A DNA stretch of 64,000 nucleotides from Streptomyces humi (GTDB taxonomy: Bacteria > Actinomycetota > Actinomycetes > Streptomycetales > Streptomycetaceae): NCBI RefSeq assembly GCF_001005085.2, contig NZ_LBMU02000049.1:1-64000 (forward strand). Reading direction: 5' to 3'. This document shows, in pieces, positions 35,235-43,183 of the stretch (the stretch's first letter is position 1; each line of letters begins with the position of its first letter). The notes under the pieces were generated by a model that searched no databases, was not told the DNA's origin, and was given only the letters and a program-made list of their open reading frames with translations. Both the position numbers and the translations under genes were made by a program.

Positions 35235-36569
35235 CTACTTCCGCACGACCCGCCGCAGATTACGTGCCTTGCGGGCCATCCGCCGCACGGTCGCGTTGCG
35301 CGGCAGGAACGCCAGCTGCGCCGGCACCCCGCCGGGCAGCCCCAGCGAGGTCAGGCGCTTGCGCTTGAAGTAACGGATGGTGCGGTCGTTCAGATGCCTG
35401 CTCAGGTAGCGCTCGGTCCCGGCGCGCAGCTGCGGGTAGATCTTCGGCTGCATCGCGAAGCCCACCGCGCGGATCAGCTCGCCGAGCGCCTCGACGCTCA
35501 TGCCGGAACGCTGCTCCTCGACCGCCTTGCGGTCGGAGAGCTCGGGCACCAGCGCGTCGACGACGGTGACCGGGACCCGGTTGCTGTTCTCGTACGGCGT
35601 GAGCTTGTCGAGGAGCGTGTCGGTGCCGACCCGGGCGGTCGGCAGGCCGTACAGCGCGGACGCGGTGAGCAGCGCGGTGGAGAAGCAGCCGACGACCAGG
35701 GCCGGGCGCATCCGCTGGTAGAGCACCTCGGCGAGGACCGTGGTGTCCAGGACCGTGAGCTCCACCCCGAGCTTCTCGGCCTCCTGCTCCAGGGTCCGGG
35801 CGAACCGGGCCGGGGCGGAGGGGTGCGGCTTGAAGACGACCTTGGTGTGGCCGAGTCCGACCGCGCCCTTCAACATCCGCACGTGCAGGTTCTCCTCCTG
35901 CGCGGGGGTGAGGATGTCGAGGGCCGAGAGGTACTGGCCGAGCAGCAGGGCCGGTTCCTCGATGCCGGGCAGTCCGTCACCGCTGGGCGCGAGTTCGGCC
36001 AGCACCTTGGTGAAGGCCGCGGTGGGCACCACCTCGCCGTCGACGCCGAACTCGGTGAGCAGCAGCGGCTTCAGACCCGGCACCAGGTCCAGGTGCAGGA
36101 CCCGGTCCACCCGGGTGCCGACCAGCGGGTCGATCTTGTTGCGGGTCGGGCCGTAGCTCATCAGGCCGTCGGCGTAGACCGTGACCGGGGCGCCGGTGAA
36201 GATCTGGGTGAGGCTGAGCGAGGGGTTCACCTGGATCGACTCGACGGCGAACTCCACGTCGTCGTCGCCCAGTTGCCACTCGTGACGCAGGAAGCGTTCC
36301 CAGAGCGGGAAGTCCTCCACGCGCGGTGCCCAGCCGCCCGGATGGAACGGGAAGATCGTCTCGTTGTACGAGATCACGTCGTCGAAGCGGTCGCGCAGCC
36401 GCTCGAAGCCGGGCGCCTCGTCCAGGCCCGGGGTGGTCTCGGGGGTCGCCGCGTTGTTGCAGACCAGCAGGATGCGCCGGTCGGCCGGGCGGAAGGCGCC
36501 GGAGTCCAGGGCGGCCGCGAGGGTGGCGGTGCCGTAGAGGGTGGACGCCTGGAAGATCTGGGTGGTCAC
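35235..36569 (-). CDS. Polysialyltransferase-family glycosyltransferase
   Basis: Protein of 444 residues resembling the bacterial alpha-2,8-polysialyltransferase family (A-2_8-polyST). The N-terminus TTQIFQASTLYGTATLAAAL is followed by RRILLVCNNAATPE, and the later GLGHTKVVFKPHPSAPARFA contains the HP motif typical of GT-B sialyltransferases; VVGCFSTALLTASALYGLP provides the second nucleotide-site element (SS/ST turn). GTG 36569 overlaps the stop of the upstream GT2 gene (GTGA). It would polymerise or cap a nonulosonate polymer in the cytoplasm, consistent with neighbouring activation genes. Confidence 0.8.
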   Translation of the reverse strand: MTTQIFQASTLYGTATLAAALDSGAFRPADRRILLVCNNAATPETTPGLDEAPGFERLRDRFDDVISYNETIFPFHPGGWAPRVEDFPLWERFLRHEWQLGDDDVEFAVESIQVNPSLSLTQIFTGAPVTVYADGLMSYGPTRNKIDPLVGTRVDRVLHLDLVPGLKPLLLTEFGVDGEVVPTAAFTKVLAELAPSGDGLPGIEEPALLLGQYLSALDILTPAQEENLHVRMLKGAVGLGHTKVVFKPHPSAPARFARTLEQEAEKLGVELTVLDTTVLAEVLYQRMRPALVVGCFSTALLTASALYGLPTARVGTDTLLDKLTPYENSNRVPVTVVDALVPELSDRKAVEEQRSGMSVEALGELIRAVGFAMQPKIYPQLRAGTERYLSRHLNDRTIRYFKRKRLTSLGLPGGVPAQLAFLPRNATVRRMARKARNLRRVVRK

Positions 36570-37543
36570 GCGGCGGCTCCCGCGGTGGCGGGACGGCGGC
36601 GCAGCCGGCGCAGCTTGGTGGCGCGCTGGAGGTCCATCGAGTCCAGGGCCTCGTCCAGCACGTCCTGCGGCATGCGCCGCAGCGCGGCGGCACTCATGGA
36701 TTTCAGCTTCTTCGCCACCGCGGGCTCGAACCTTTCGATGGATCCCAGGTGATGGGAAATGATGGCGCAATACGTACGGACGGCCTTCGGCAGAAGTTCC
36801 TTCGCGTCGGCGTCCTGTGCGGTTTCCTCGATCACCTGGTCGAACGCGCGAATGAAATCGAGCTGACGGACGTCACCGATCTGCGTGAGTGACGAGGCTA
36901 CGCCACGCCGGTAGAAGACGCCGAGCAGGTTCACCGCCGCGAAGGACTCGGCCTCCCGGTGCAGTTTCCAGATCCACGGCCGGTCCTCGGCCGTCCGCAG
37001 TCCGTCCGTGAAATGCACGAGTCCCTTGTCCACCAGACGACGGTGGTAGACACCCGCCCACGCGTAGGCGTAGTCGACGGAGGTGGACCGGTCGGCGGGC
37101 AGGATGGCGTCCCGCGGGTTCATCACGACGTTCCGCCGGCCGACCGGCACCCGGGTCACGAGCCGGGCCCGCGCGGTGCACTGCACATGGTCGGTACGGA
37201 CGAAGTCGCAGCCCAGCGACTCGATCGCGGCCACCAGGTCCGGGTAGTAGCCCGGTGCGAGCCAGTCGTCCCCGTCCAGGAAGGTCACGTACTCGCCGCG
37301 CGCCCTGTCGATGCCCGTGTTGCGCGCGGTGGCCAGACCTCCGTTCTGTTCGTGTCTGACATGGACCGCGCCTGGCAGCTCGCGCTCTGCTCGCGCGAGA
37401 ATCTCTGGCGTCCCGTCGGTCGAGCAGTCGTCGACGAGAATGAATTCGAAGTCCTCACGCGCGTTCGCACGCAGGCTCCTCAGGGTGTCGGGCGCGTATT
37501 GCTGCACGTTGTAGAACGGCACGATGACGGAGAGCTTGACCAC
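36566..37543 (-). CDS. Glycosyltransferase family 2
   Basis: Protein of 325 residues with a GT-A fold: KLSVIVPFYNVQQYAPDTLR at the N-terminus, then FILVDDCSTDGTPEILA, GLATARNTGIDRARGEYVTF and the DxD site LDGDDWL near residue 95. The remaining 220 residues are a helical extension with RTAEDRPWIWKLH, as in CDP-glycerol- or teichoic-acid-associated GT2 enzymes. GTG 37543 has no visible ribosome site and may be leaderless. It is co-translated with the polysialyltransferase-like gene and divergent from the DUF6716-like gene. Donor and acceptor unknown. Confidence 0.88.
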   Translation of the reverse strand: MVKLSVIVPFYNVQQYAPDTLRSLRANAREDFEFILVDDCSTDGTPEILARAERELPGAVHVRHEQNGGLATARNTGIDRARGEYVTFLDGDDWLAPGYYPDLVAAIESLGCDFVRTDHVQCTARARLVTRVPVGRRNVVMNPRDAILPADRSTSVDYAYAWAGVYHRRLVDKGLVHFTDGLRTAEDRPWIWKLHREAESFAAVNLLGVFYRRGVASSLTQIGDVRQLDFIRAFDQVIEETAQDADAKELLPKAVRTYCAIISHHLGSIERFEPAVAKKLKSMSAAALRRMPQDVLDEALDSMDLQRATKLRRLRRRPATAGAAA

Positions 37544-37720
37544 GTGAGGGACGTTAGAGGAGACCCCGTCGTGCGTCTTGACTCCAGCCTTGATACGAGG
37601 TGAACGACATGTGGCGAGGTCGTGAACCGGGTCTTTTTGACGGCTGATCCCGGGCTGATTCGCCATTCGGCGATGTGTTGTTAACCCTTTGTTGGATTCG
37701 GGTTCGGGAGATCCTCGGAA

Positions 37721-37731
37721 TGGCTTCCTAG
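37721..37731 (+). promoter_or_regulatory. Shared upstream motif TGGCTTCCTAG, copy 2
   Basis: Same eleven bases as 31232-31242. Here a TAGCGT -10-like box ends 7 bases before GTG 37742, which would make the transcript leaderless. Confidence 0.4.
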
Positions 37732-37741
37732 CGTCTTCGGT

Positions 37742-39067
37742 GTGCCAGTAAGTGCAACGAAGACCCTGCGGGTGGCCGTCCTGGCGGATTCCGACACTCG
37801 GTGGAAGTGGGGCGCGCTCACCGCGAAGCGCCTCATCCCCGACGAGAGCGACGACTCGGACGTCCGGCTCGACGGCTACCTCCTGCGGGGCCGTGCCACC
37901 CCCACCGCCCGCCAGCTCCAGGAGGTCGGCGTCCACGCGGACTCGCTCCGCGAGGTGACGTCCGTCGAGTTCCTGAGAGAGATGGAGCAGCAGTCGTACG
38001 ACATCCTCGTCCTCTCCCTCGTCGGCGGCGGTGTGCAGGCCATGCTGCACGGGCTGCGGGCCGCCTGGGCCGGCCGTGAGAAGCGGCCCGTCGTCGTCAC
38101 CGGCTATGTCGGCGTCGTCTACGAGAAGCTCGCCGACGGCCTGCTGCTGCGGCACGGCGCGGACCTGGTCCTCGCCAACTCCCGCCAGGACGCGGAGCGT
38201 TTCCGGGCGGTCTACGACGGGGTCGGCGCCGACTCCACCGCGGTGACCGAGGTCGCCCTGCCGTTCCTCGGCGGAGCGCCCTACGAGGGCGAACACCAGC
38301 CCTACACCGTGGTGTTCGCGGCCCAGCCGTCCGTCCCGGACAGCCGCAGGGACCGCACCTACCTGCTCGACCGGCTGATCCAGCACGCCCGCCGGCACCC
38401 CGAGCGGGAAGTGCTGCTGAAGCTGCGCTCCAAGCCCGGCGAGCACACCACCCACATCGAGGAACTGCCGTACCAGAAGCTGGTCCAGGGCAAGGACGTG
38501 CCCGCCAACTTCCGGCTGGTGTACGGGCACATGGGCGAGGTGCTCGACCACACCGACCTGCTGGTCACGGTCAGCTCGACGGCCGCCCTGGAAGCCCTGC
38601 ACCGGCGGATCCCCACCGTGCTCCTCACCGACCTCGGCATCCGCGAGACGCTCGGCAACCACCACTTCGTCGGCTCCGGCTGCCTCGCCTCCTGGGACCA
38701 GCTCGACGCCGGCCACCGCCCGGCGCCCGACGCCGAGTGGGTGGCCCGCCAGGGCGTCGCCGCCGGGGGCGCCTCCTACGAGCGGGCCTTCGACGCCGGC
38801 CGTGAGCGCATCGCGAAGCTGCTCGCCCGGCACGGCGGGCTGCCGCCCCTGAACCCGTACTACACACCCGAGACCGCGCCCGGCTACCTGCCCGGCATCC
38901 TGGCCCGCCACCACCTCGGCCCCGACGGTGTCCCGCTGCCCGGCGCACCAGCCGCCGACAAGGCCCCGGGACCCGTCCGCCAGATCGTGCGCCGGGCAGC
39001 ACGCGGCGCCTACCGCCACGGCGTCCAGCGGGTGGCCCCCGTGATCCGACGAATGGGAGAGCTGTGA
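37742..39067 (+). CDS. DUF6716-like putative glycosyltransferase
   Basis: Protein of 441 residues, predicted GT-B-like enzyme of the nonulosonate cluster. The N-terminal half begins LRVAVLADSDTRWKWGALTA and has a Rossmann-like strand in YDILVLSLVGGGVQAML. The second half has VVFAAQPSVPD and LLKLRSKPGEHTTHIEEL, comparable to the donor-site region of sialyl- or CDP-glycerol transferases, then LLVTVSSTAALEALHRRIP (SST turn). The C-terminus ends in a basic amphipathic tail. No ribosome site precedes GTG 37742. Its stop overlaps the GTG of the cytidylyltransferase-HAD gene, so it belongs to that operon. Activity is inferred only. Confidence 0.75.
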   Translation: MPVSATKTLRVAVLADSDTRWKWGALTAKRLIPDESDDSDVRLDGYLLRGRATPTARQLQEVGVHADSLREVTSVEFLREMEQQSYDILVLSLVGGGVQAMLHGLRAAWAGREKRPVVVTGYVGVVYEKLADGLLLRHGADLVLANSRQDAERFRAVYDGVGADSTAVTEVALPFLGGAPYEGEHQPYTVVFAAQPSVPDSRRDRTYLLDRLIQHARRHPEREVLLKLRSKPGEHTTHIEELPYQKLVQGKDVPANFRLVYGHMGEVLDHTDLLVTVSSTAALEALHRRIPTVLLTDLGIRETLGNHHFVGSGCLASWDQLDAGHRPAPDAEWVARQGVAAGGASYERAFDAGRERIAKLLARHGGLPPLNPYYTPETAPGYLPGILARHHLGPDGVPLPGAPAADKAPGPVRQIVRRAARGAYRHGVQRVAPVIRRMGEL

Positions 39068-40377
39068 GCGACCGGATCCCGAACCAGGCGTCGCCGGCGC
39101 CTGACGGACTTGAAGGAACAGAGCCGATGTCCCACCCCGCAGGGCCCGCACTGCCCCGCGTCCTCGCCGTGATCCCCGCCCGCGGCGGCTCCAAGGGCGT
39201 GCCCGCGAAGAACCTCGCCCCGGTCGGCGGCATCCCGCTGGTCGCCCGCGCGGTCCGCGAGTGCGTCGCCTCCCGCCTGGTGACCGACGTGGTCGTCTCC
39301 ACCGACGACCAGGCCATCGCCGCCGCCGCCCGTTCCGCCGGCGCCGAGGTGGTGCTGCGCCCCGCCGCCATCGCCGGTGACACCGCCACCTCCGAGGCCG
39401 CCGTCCTGCACGCCATGGACGCCCACGAGGCGCTGCACGGCGCCCCGGTCGACGTGGTCCTGCTCGTGCAGTGCACCAGCCCCTTCATCGTCCGCGAGGA
39501 CATCGACGGGGTGGCCGGCGCGGTCGTCGAGAACGGCGCCGACACGGCCCTGACCGTCGCCCCGTTCCACGGCTTCGTCTGGCGCGACGAGGTGCACGCC
39601 CCGGTTCCGGTCGGCGCCGAGGAGGCCTCGGTCAGCGGTGGCTTCGGCGTCAACCACGACAAGTCGTTCCGCCCGCGCCGCCAGGACCGCCCCCAGGACT
39701 TCCTGGAGACCGGCGCCGCCTACGCGATGCGCGCCGACGGCTTCCGCGAGCACCGGCACCGCTTCTTCGGCCACACCGAACTGGTGCGGACCGACCCCGC
39801 GCGCGTCCTGGAGATCGACGACCACCACGAGCTCGCGCGCGCCCGCGCCCTGGCCCCGCTCTTCGACGCGGACCGCCCCGGCGCCCTCCCGACCGCCGAC
39901 GACGTCGACGCGGTCGTACTGGACTTCGACGGCACCCAGACCGACGACCGGGTGCTGATCGACGCCGATGGAAAGGAGTTCGTCTCCGTGCACCGCGGCG
40001 ACGGACTCGGCATCGCCGCCCTGCGCAGGAGCGGGCTGAAGATGCTGATCCTCTCCACGGAGCAGAACCCGGTCGTCGCCGCCCGGGGCCGGAAACTACG
40101 GATCCCGGTCCTGCACGGCATCGACCGCAAGGACCTCGCACTCAAGCAGTGGTGCGAGGAGCAGGGCATCGCTCCCGAGCGCGTGCTCTACGTCGGAAAC
40201 GACGTCAATGACCTCCCGTGCTTCGCCGTAGCCGGCTGGCCCGTGGCGGTCGCGAGCGCCCACGACGTCGTACGCGGCGCCGCACGCGCGGTCACCAGCC
40301 TCCCCGGCGGTGACGGCGCGATCCGAGAGATCGCCAGCTGGATCCTCGGCCCCTCTCTCGATTCCCTCCCGAAGTAA
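39064..40377 (+). CDS. neuA: Acylneuraminate cytidylyltransferase fused to HAD phosphatase
   Basis: Bifunctional protein of up to 437 residues. Residues about 30-255 are a CMP-nonulosonate synthetase: VLAVIPARGGSKGVPAKNLA, VSTDDQAIA, LVQCTSPF and a C-terminal FLETGAAYAMRADGF. Residues about 285-437 are a KdsC-like HAD phosphatase with VVLDFDGTQTDDRVLID, ILSTEQNP, a lysine near KDLALKQW and LYVGNDVNDLPC. Dephosphorylating a 9-phosphate sugar acid and activating it with CTP are consecutive steps in Kdn synthesis. GTG 39064 overlaps the upstream stop; ATG 39127, with AAGGA 10 bases before it, is an equally good start. Confidence 0.9.
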   Translation: MSDRIPNQASPAPDGLEGTEPMSHPAGPALPRVLAVIPARGGSKGVPAKNLAPVGGIPLVARAVRECVASRLVTDVVVSTDDQAIAAAARSAGAEVVLRPAAIAGDTATSEAAVLHAMDAHEALHGAPVDVVLLVQCTSPFIVREDIDGVAGAVVENGADTALTVAPFHGFVWRDEVHAPVPVGAEEASVSGGFGVNHDKSFRPRRQDRPQDFLETGAAYAMRADGFREHRHRFFGHTELVRTDPARVLEIDDHHELARARALAPLFDADRPGALPTADDVDAVVLDFDGTQTDDRVLIDADGKEFVSVHRGDGLGIAALRRSGLKMLILSTEQNPVVAARGRKLRIPVLHGIDRKDLALKQWCEEQGIAPERVLYVGNDVNDLPCFAVAGWPVAVASAHDVVRGAARAVTSLPGGDGAIREIASWILGPSLDSLPK

Positions 40378-40392
40378 GGACACCCCACAGTC

Positions 40393-41328
40393 ATGAGCAA
40401 CTCCCGTCTGCGCCAGTTCGGTTCCCGTGAGGTCGGCCCCGGCAAGCCCGTCTACATCTGCGGCGAGATCGGCATCAACCACAACGGTGAGCTGGAGAAC
40501 GCCTTCAAGCTGATCGACGTGGCCGCCGAGGCCGGCTGCGACGCCGTCAAGTTCCAGAAGCGCACCCCGGAGATCTGCACCCCGCGCGACCAGTGGGACA
40601 TCGAGCGCGACACCCCCTGGGGCCGCATGACCTACATCGACTACCGCCACCGCGTGGAGTTCGGTGAGGACGAGTACCGCCAGATCGACGAGTACTGCCG
40701 GACCCGTGGCATCGACTGGTTCGCCTCCCCGTGGGACACCGAGGCCGTCGCCTTCCTGGAGAAGTTCGACGTCCCGGCCCACAAGGTCGCCTCCGCCTCC
40801 CTCACGGACGACGAGCTCCTCAAGGCGCTGCGCGCCACCGGCCGCGCGGTCATCCTCTCCACGGGCATGTCCACCCCGAAGCAGATCCGCCACGCGGTCG
40901 AGGTCCTCGGCTCGGACAACATCCTCATGTGCCACGCCACCTCGACCTACCCGGCGAAGGCCGACGAGCTCAACCTCCGCGTGATCAACACGCTGGAGAA
41001 GGAGTACCCGAACGTGCCGATCGGCTACTCCGGCCACGAGACCGGCCTTCAGACCACCCTCGCCGCCGTCGCCCTCGGCGCCACCTTCGTCGAGCGCCAC
41101 ATCACCCTCGACCGCGCCATGTGGGGCTCCGACCAGGCCGCCTCCGTGGAGCCGCAGGGCCTCACGCGCCTGGTCCGCGACATCCGCATCATCTCCGAGT
41201 CCCTCGGTGACGGCGTCAAGAAGGTCTACGACTCCGAGCTCGGCCCGATGAAGAAGCTGCGCCGCGTCACCGGTGTCGTCGCCGAGGCGGAGATCGCCGC
41301 GGCCGCCGGCGAGCCGGTCCAGGTCTGA
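40393..41328 (+). CDS. neuB: NeuB-family nonulosonate synthase without SAF domain
   Basis: Protein of 311 residues condensing phosphoenolpyruvate with a hexose (N-acetylmannosamine in sialic acid synthases, mannose-6-phosphate in Kdn-9-P synthases). The TIM barrel shows VYICGEIGINHNGELENAF, AVKFQKRTPE, WFASPWDTEAVAFL, ILSTGMSTPKQIRHA, CHATSTYPAK, IGYSGHETGLQTTLAAVALG and VERHITLDRAMWGSDQAAS. Typical NeuB proteins continue for about 60 residues with an antifreeze-like SAF domain; this one stops at the barrel. It starts 15 bases after the cytidylyltransferase-HAD gene. Confidence 0.92.
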   Translation: MSNSRLRQFGSREVGPGKPVYICGEIGINHNGELENAFKLIDVAAEAGCDAVKFQKRTPEICTPRDQWDIERDTPWGRMTYIDYRHRVEFGEDEYRQIDEYCRTRGIDWFASPWDTEAVAFLEKFDVPAHKVASASLTDDELLKALRATGRAVILSTGMSTPKQIRHAVEVLGSDNILMCHATSTYPAKADELNLRVINTLEKEYPNVPIGYSGHETGLQTTLAAVALGATFVERHITLDRAMWGSDQAASVEPQGLTRLVRDIRIISESLGDGVKKVYDSELGPMKKLRRVTGVVAEAEIAAAAGEPVQV

Positions 41329-41374
41329 GCCGAGTCTGATTGATGTGTTACGACGACGGGACGGTCGTACGTCG

Positions 41375-42517
41375 ATGAGCCCCCGCGCCGGGAACACCGG
41401 CCCCCACACACTCGCGTTCGTCGAGAGTCCGGTGCAGCTGCTGAACGTGCTGGAGTGGGCGCATGTCCACGCCCTGCGCGGGTCGGCGGAGCCGCTGCCG
41501 ACCGTACCCGGCCAGGTACGGCGCTCGGTGTCCGGCATATCTGCACCCGGCGCGGAACTCACGATCGTCGTCCTGTCCCCGACGGACCCCATGACCCGGG
41601 GCCAGCTGCGCCGGATGGCGGACCTGGCCCGGGACGAGGGCTACCGGGTCCGCTGGGAGGAGGCGCGCGGCGGCACCACCGCCCCCTTCCAGACGATCGG
41701 CGGCCTGGCGGGCTCGCTCCGCCGGGCCGACCGCATCGTCATGGGGGACCCCTTCTCCCGTTACGTACAGCTCCTCCTGACGATCACCCGCGCCCGCGAC
41801 CTGGTCGTGGTCGACGACGGCACCGCGACGATGGAGTTCGTCGCCCAGCTGGCCCGCGGCGAACGCCTGGTCCGCTGGCACCGCAAGGGCGGCAGACCCG
41901 GCGCCCGGGACCTTCTCTTCGCGCCGGTCTCCTCCTCCGCCCGCCGCCGCCTCACCCCCAGCGACCGCCGCCGTGTCGAGGTCTTCTCCTCCATGCCGAT
42001 GACGGACACACCGCAGGGCGTGACGGTCACCGCGAACGACTTCGGCTGGACCCGGGCCCGCTTCGGCCCGCCGCGCATCACCAAGGGCGCCGACATGGTC
42101 GGCACGTCCCTGGTGGAGACCGGCGTGGTCGACGGCGAACGGTACCTGGAGGCCGTCCAGACCCTCGCCAAGGCCCACGGCGCCACCCGCTACTTCGCGC
42201 ACCGCCGCGAGAGCACGGACAAACTCCACCGTCTCGCCGCCGAGACGGGCCTGGAGATAGTCCGCCCGGATCTGCCGCTGGAGCTGATCGCCCGCCGGGG
42301 CCCGATCGGCCGTACGATCCTGAGCTTCCCCTCGACGGTCGTGCACACGCTCCCCCTCGCCCTGGCAGGCACCGGCGTCCGCGTCGCCGTCTGCGACATC
42401 GACCCGACCTGGCTGACAGAACACGCCTCCCCCCGAGCCCAGGGCTTCCTCTCCGGCGTCACGGGCACCGCAAAGGACGTCCACCGCCTGGCATCGGTGG
42501 CCACCGCACCGGCGTGA
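41375..42517 (+). CDS. GT52-like sialyltransferase-family protein
   Basis: Protein of 380 residues, probably another transferase for CMP-activated nonulosonate. The N-terminal HTLAFVESPVQLLNVLEWAH has the SPxQL element seen in Lst-like and polysialyltransferase-like enzymes. The C-terminal domain has GATRYFAHRRESTDKLHRLA, the HxRE-type motif of family GT52, followed by PLELIARRGPIGRTILSFPS and TVVHTLPLAL. ATG 41375 is preferred; GTG 41345 is in frame. It is the last gene of the DUF6716-cytidylyltransferase-NeuB unit, followed by a hairpin at 42524-42553. Confidence 0.75.
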   Translation: MSPRAGNTGPHTLAFVESPVQLLNVLEWAHVHALRGSAEPLPTVPGQVRRSVSGISAPGAELTIVVLSPTDPMTRGQLRRMADLARDEGYRVRWEEARGGTTAPFQTIGGLAGSLRRADRIVMGDPFSRYVQLLLTITRARDLVVVDDGTATMEFVAQLARGERLVRWHRKGGRPGARDLLFAPVSSSARRRLTPSDRRRVEVFSSMPMTDTPQGVTVTANDFGWTRARFGPPRITKGADMVGTSLVETGVVDGERYLEAVQTLAKAHGATRYFAHRRESTDKLHRLAAETGLEIVRPDLPLELIARRGPIGRTILSFPSTVVHTLPLALAGTGVRVAVCDIDPTWLTEHASPRAQGFLSGVTGTAKDVHRLASVATAPA

Positions 42518-42523
42518 CGCCAC

Positions 42524-42553
42524 GCCCCGCGCCCCGTCTCAGCGGCGCGGGGC
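42524..42553. terminator. Bidirectional hairpin after the nonulosonate operon
   Basis: Perfect 10-bp stem GCCCCGCGCC / GGCGCGGGGC with a 10-base loop. It lies 7 bases past the GT52-like stop and overlaps the last codons of the convergent DUF397 gene. Confidence 0.65.
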
Positions 42554-42760
42554 ACCGGCCTCAAGAGCGGCGACGAATCCGACGAAGGACCCGACCGAAA
42601 AGGCGAGAACGCCCACGGCCGGGCCCTTCGAGCCACGAACGGACACGCGGGTGGGGCGAGCGACGATCTCCAGGCAGTTGCTGCCGTCGCCGCCACCGGA
42701 GCAGGACGACTTCCACCGACTCCTCGCCGCGGAGCTGGTCTCCGACGCGGTGCGGCACAC
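42539..42760 (-). CDS. DUF397 domain protein
   Basis: Small protein of about 73 residues with the DUF397 pattern: RWKSSCSGGGDGSNCLEIVA, then VSVRGSKGPAVGVLAFSVGS and FVGFVAAL. DUF397 genes are abundant in Streptomyces and usually sit beside an XRE-type HTH gene with which they act as a regulatory pair; no such partner is adjacent here. GTG 42760 gives the usual length but has no obvious ribosome site. An upstream frame of about 90 codons is open but not domain-like. Confidence 0.7.
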   Translation of the reverse strand: MCRTASETSSAARSRWKSSCSGGGDGSNCLEIVARPTRVSVRGSKGPAVGVLAFSVGSFVGFVAALEAGAPRR

Positions 42761-42863
42761 GAAGGGCGCGGCCGCGCTCAGGGTTCGCCGCTTCCCGGTG
42801 GGCGTTGTGCGGACGGGGCCCGGGACGCGTGTCCCGGGCCCCCGGAGCCGCCGGGATCGTTGA

Positions 42864-43120
42864 AGCGAGTGGCGGACCTCGAAGAGGAGGGGCCGGGGCT
42901 CGTACGAGCCGGTGCTGATCGTGACCACACAGAGCAGGACGACGGCGAAGTGGGCGTCGCGGCCGATCGAGCTCGGCTTTCCCGGGTGGGAGTCGCTGGT
43001 CGTGCGACCGCTGGTGCTGGGACCGGACAACGTGCCGGTGATCCGGACGCCCGGGAGGCCGAACGGGACGTACCCCTCGCGGTGCTTTCGGCGATGACCC
43101 GTCTCGGACGCCGTGGAGCT
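42864..43120 (+). pseudogene. Frameshifted remnant of an Rpn-like (PD-(D/E)XK) family gene
   Basis: Two frames together match the C-terminal part of a Streptomyces family of Rpn/transposase-like proteins. The first frame reads VLIVTTQSRTTAKWASRPIE, GFPGWESLVVRPLVLGPDNV and PVI. Near 43035-43045 the match moves to another frame, DPDAREAERDVPLAVLSAMT. The N-terminal nuclease half is absent: the frame is closed by a TGA at 42861. This is therefore a 5'-truncated, frameshifted pseudogene. The family call rests on my recollection of its VxxDRATAxWA, LRPLVxGPxNxP and DxxLAxLSAxT motifs. Confidence 0.55.
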
Positions 43121-43183
43121 GTTCGCCGGGGAGTGAGCGTGGGGGGCCGTCCGCTTCCTGGCCGGTGACTTTCCTGTGCCAGG

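Noticed and set aside
37733..37738. CGTCTT near 37733 as a SigE-type -10 element
   Set aside because: No matching AAC-type -35 lies about 16 bases upstream, and it would place the transcription start inside the coding sequence.
42561..42758. A second small ORF inside the DUF397 locus
   Set aside because: It lies in another frame of the DUF397 gene and shows no family features.
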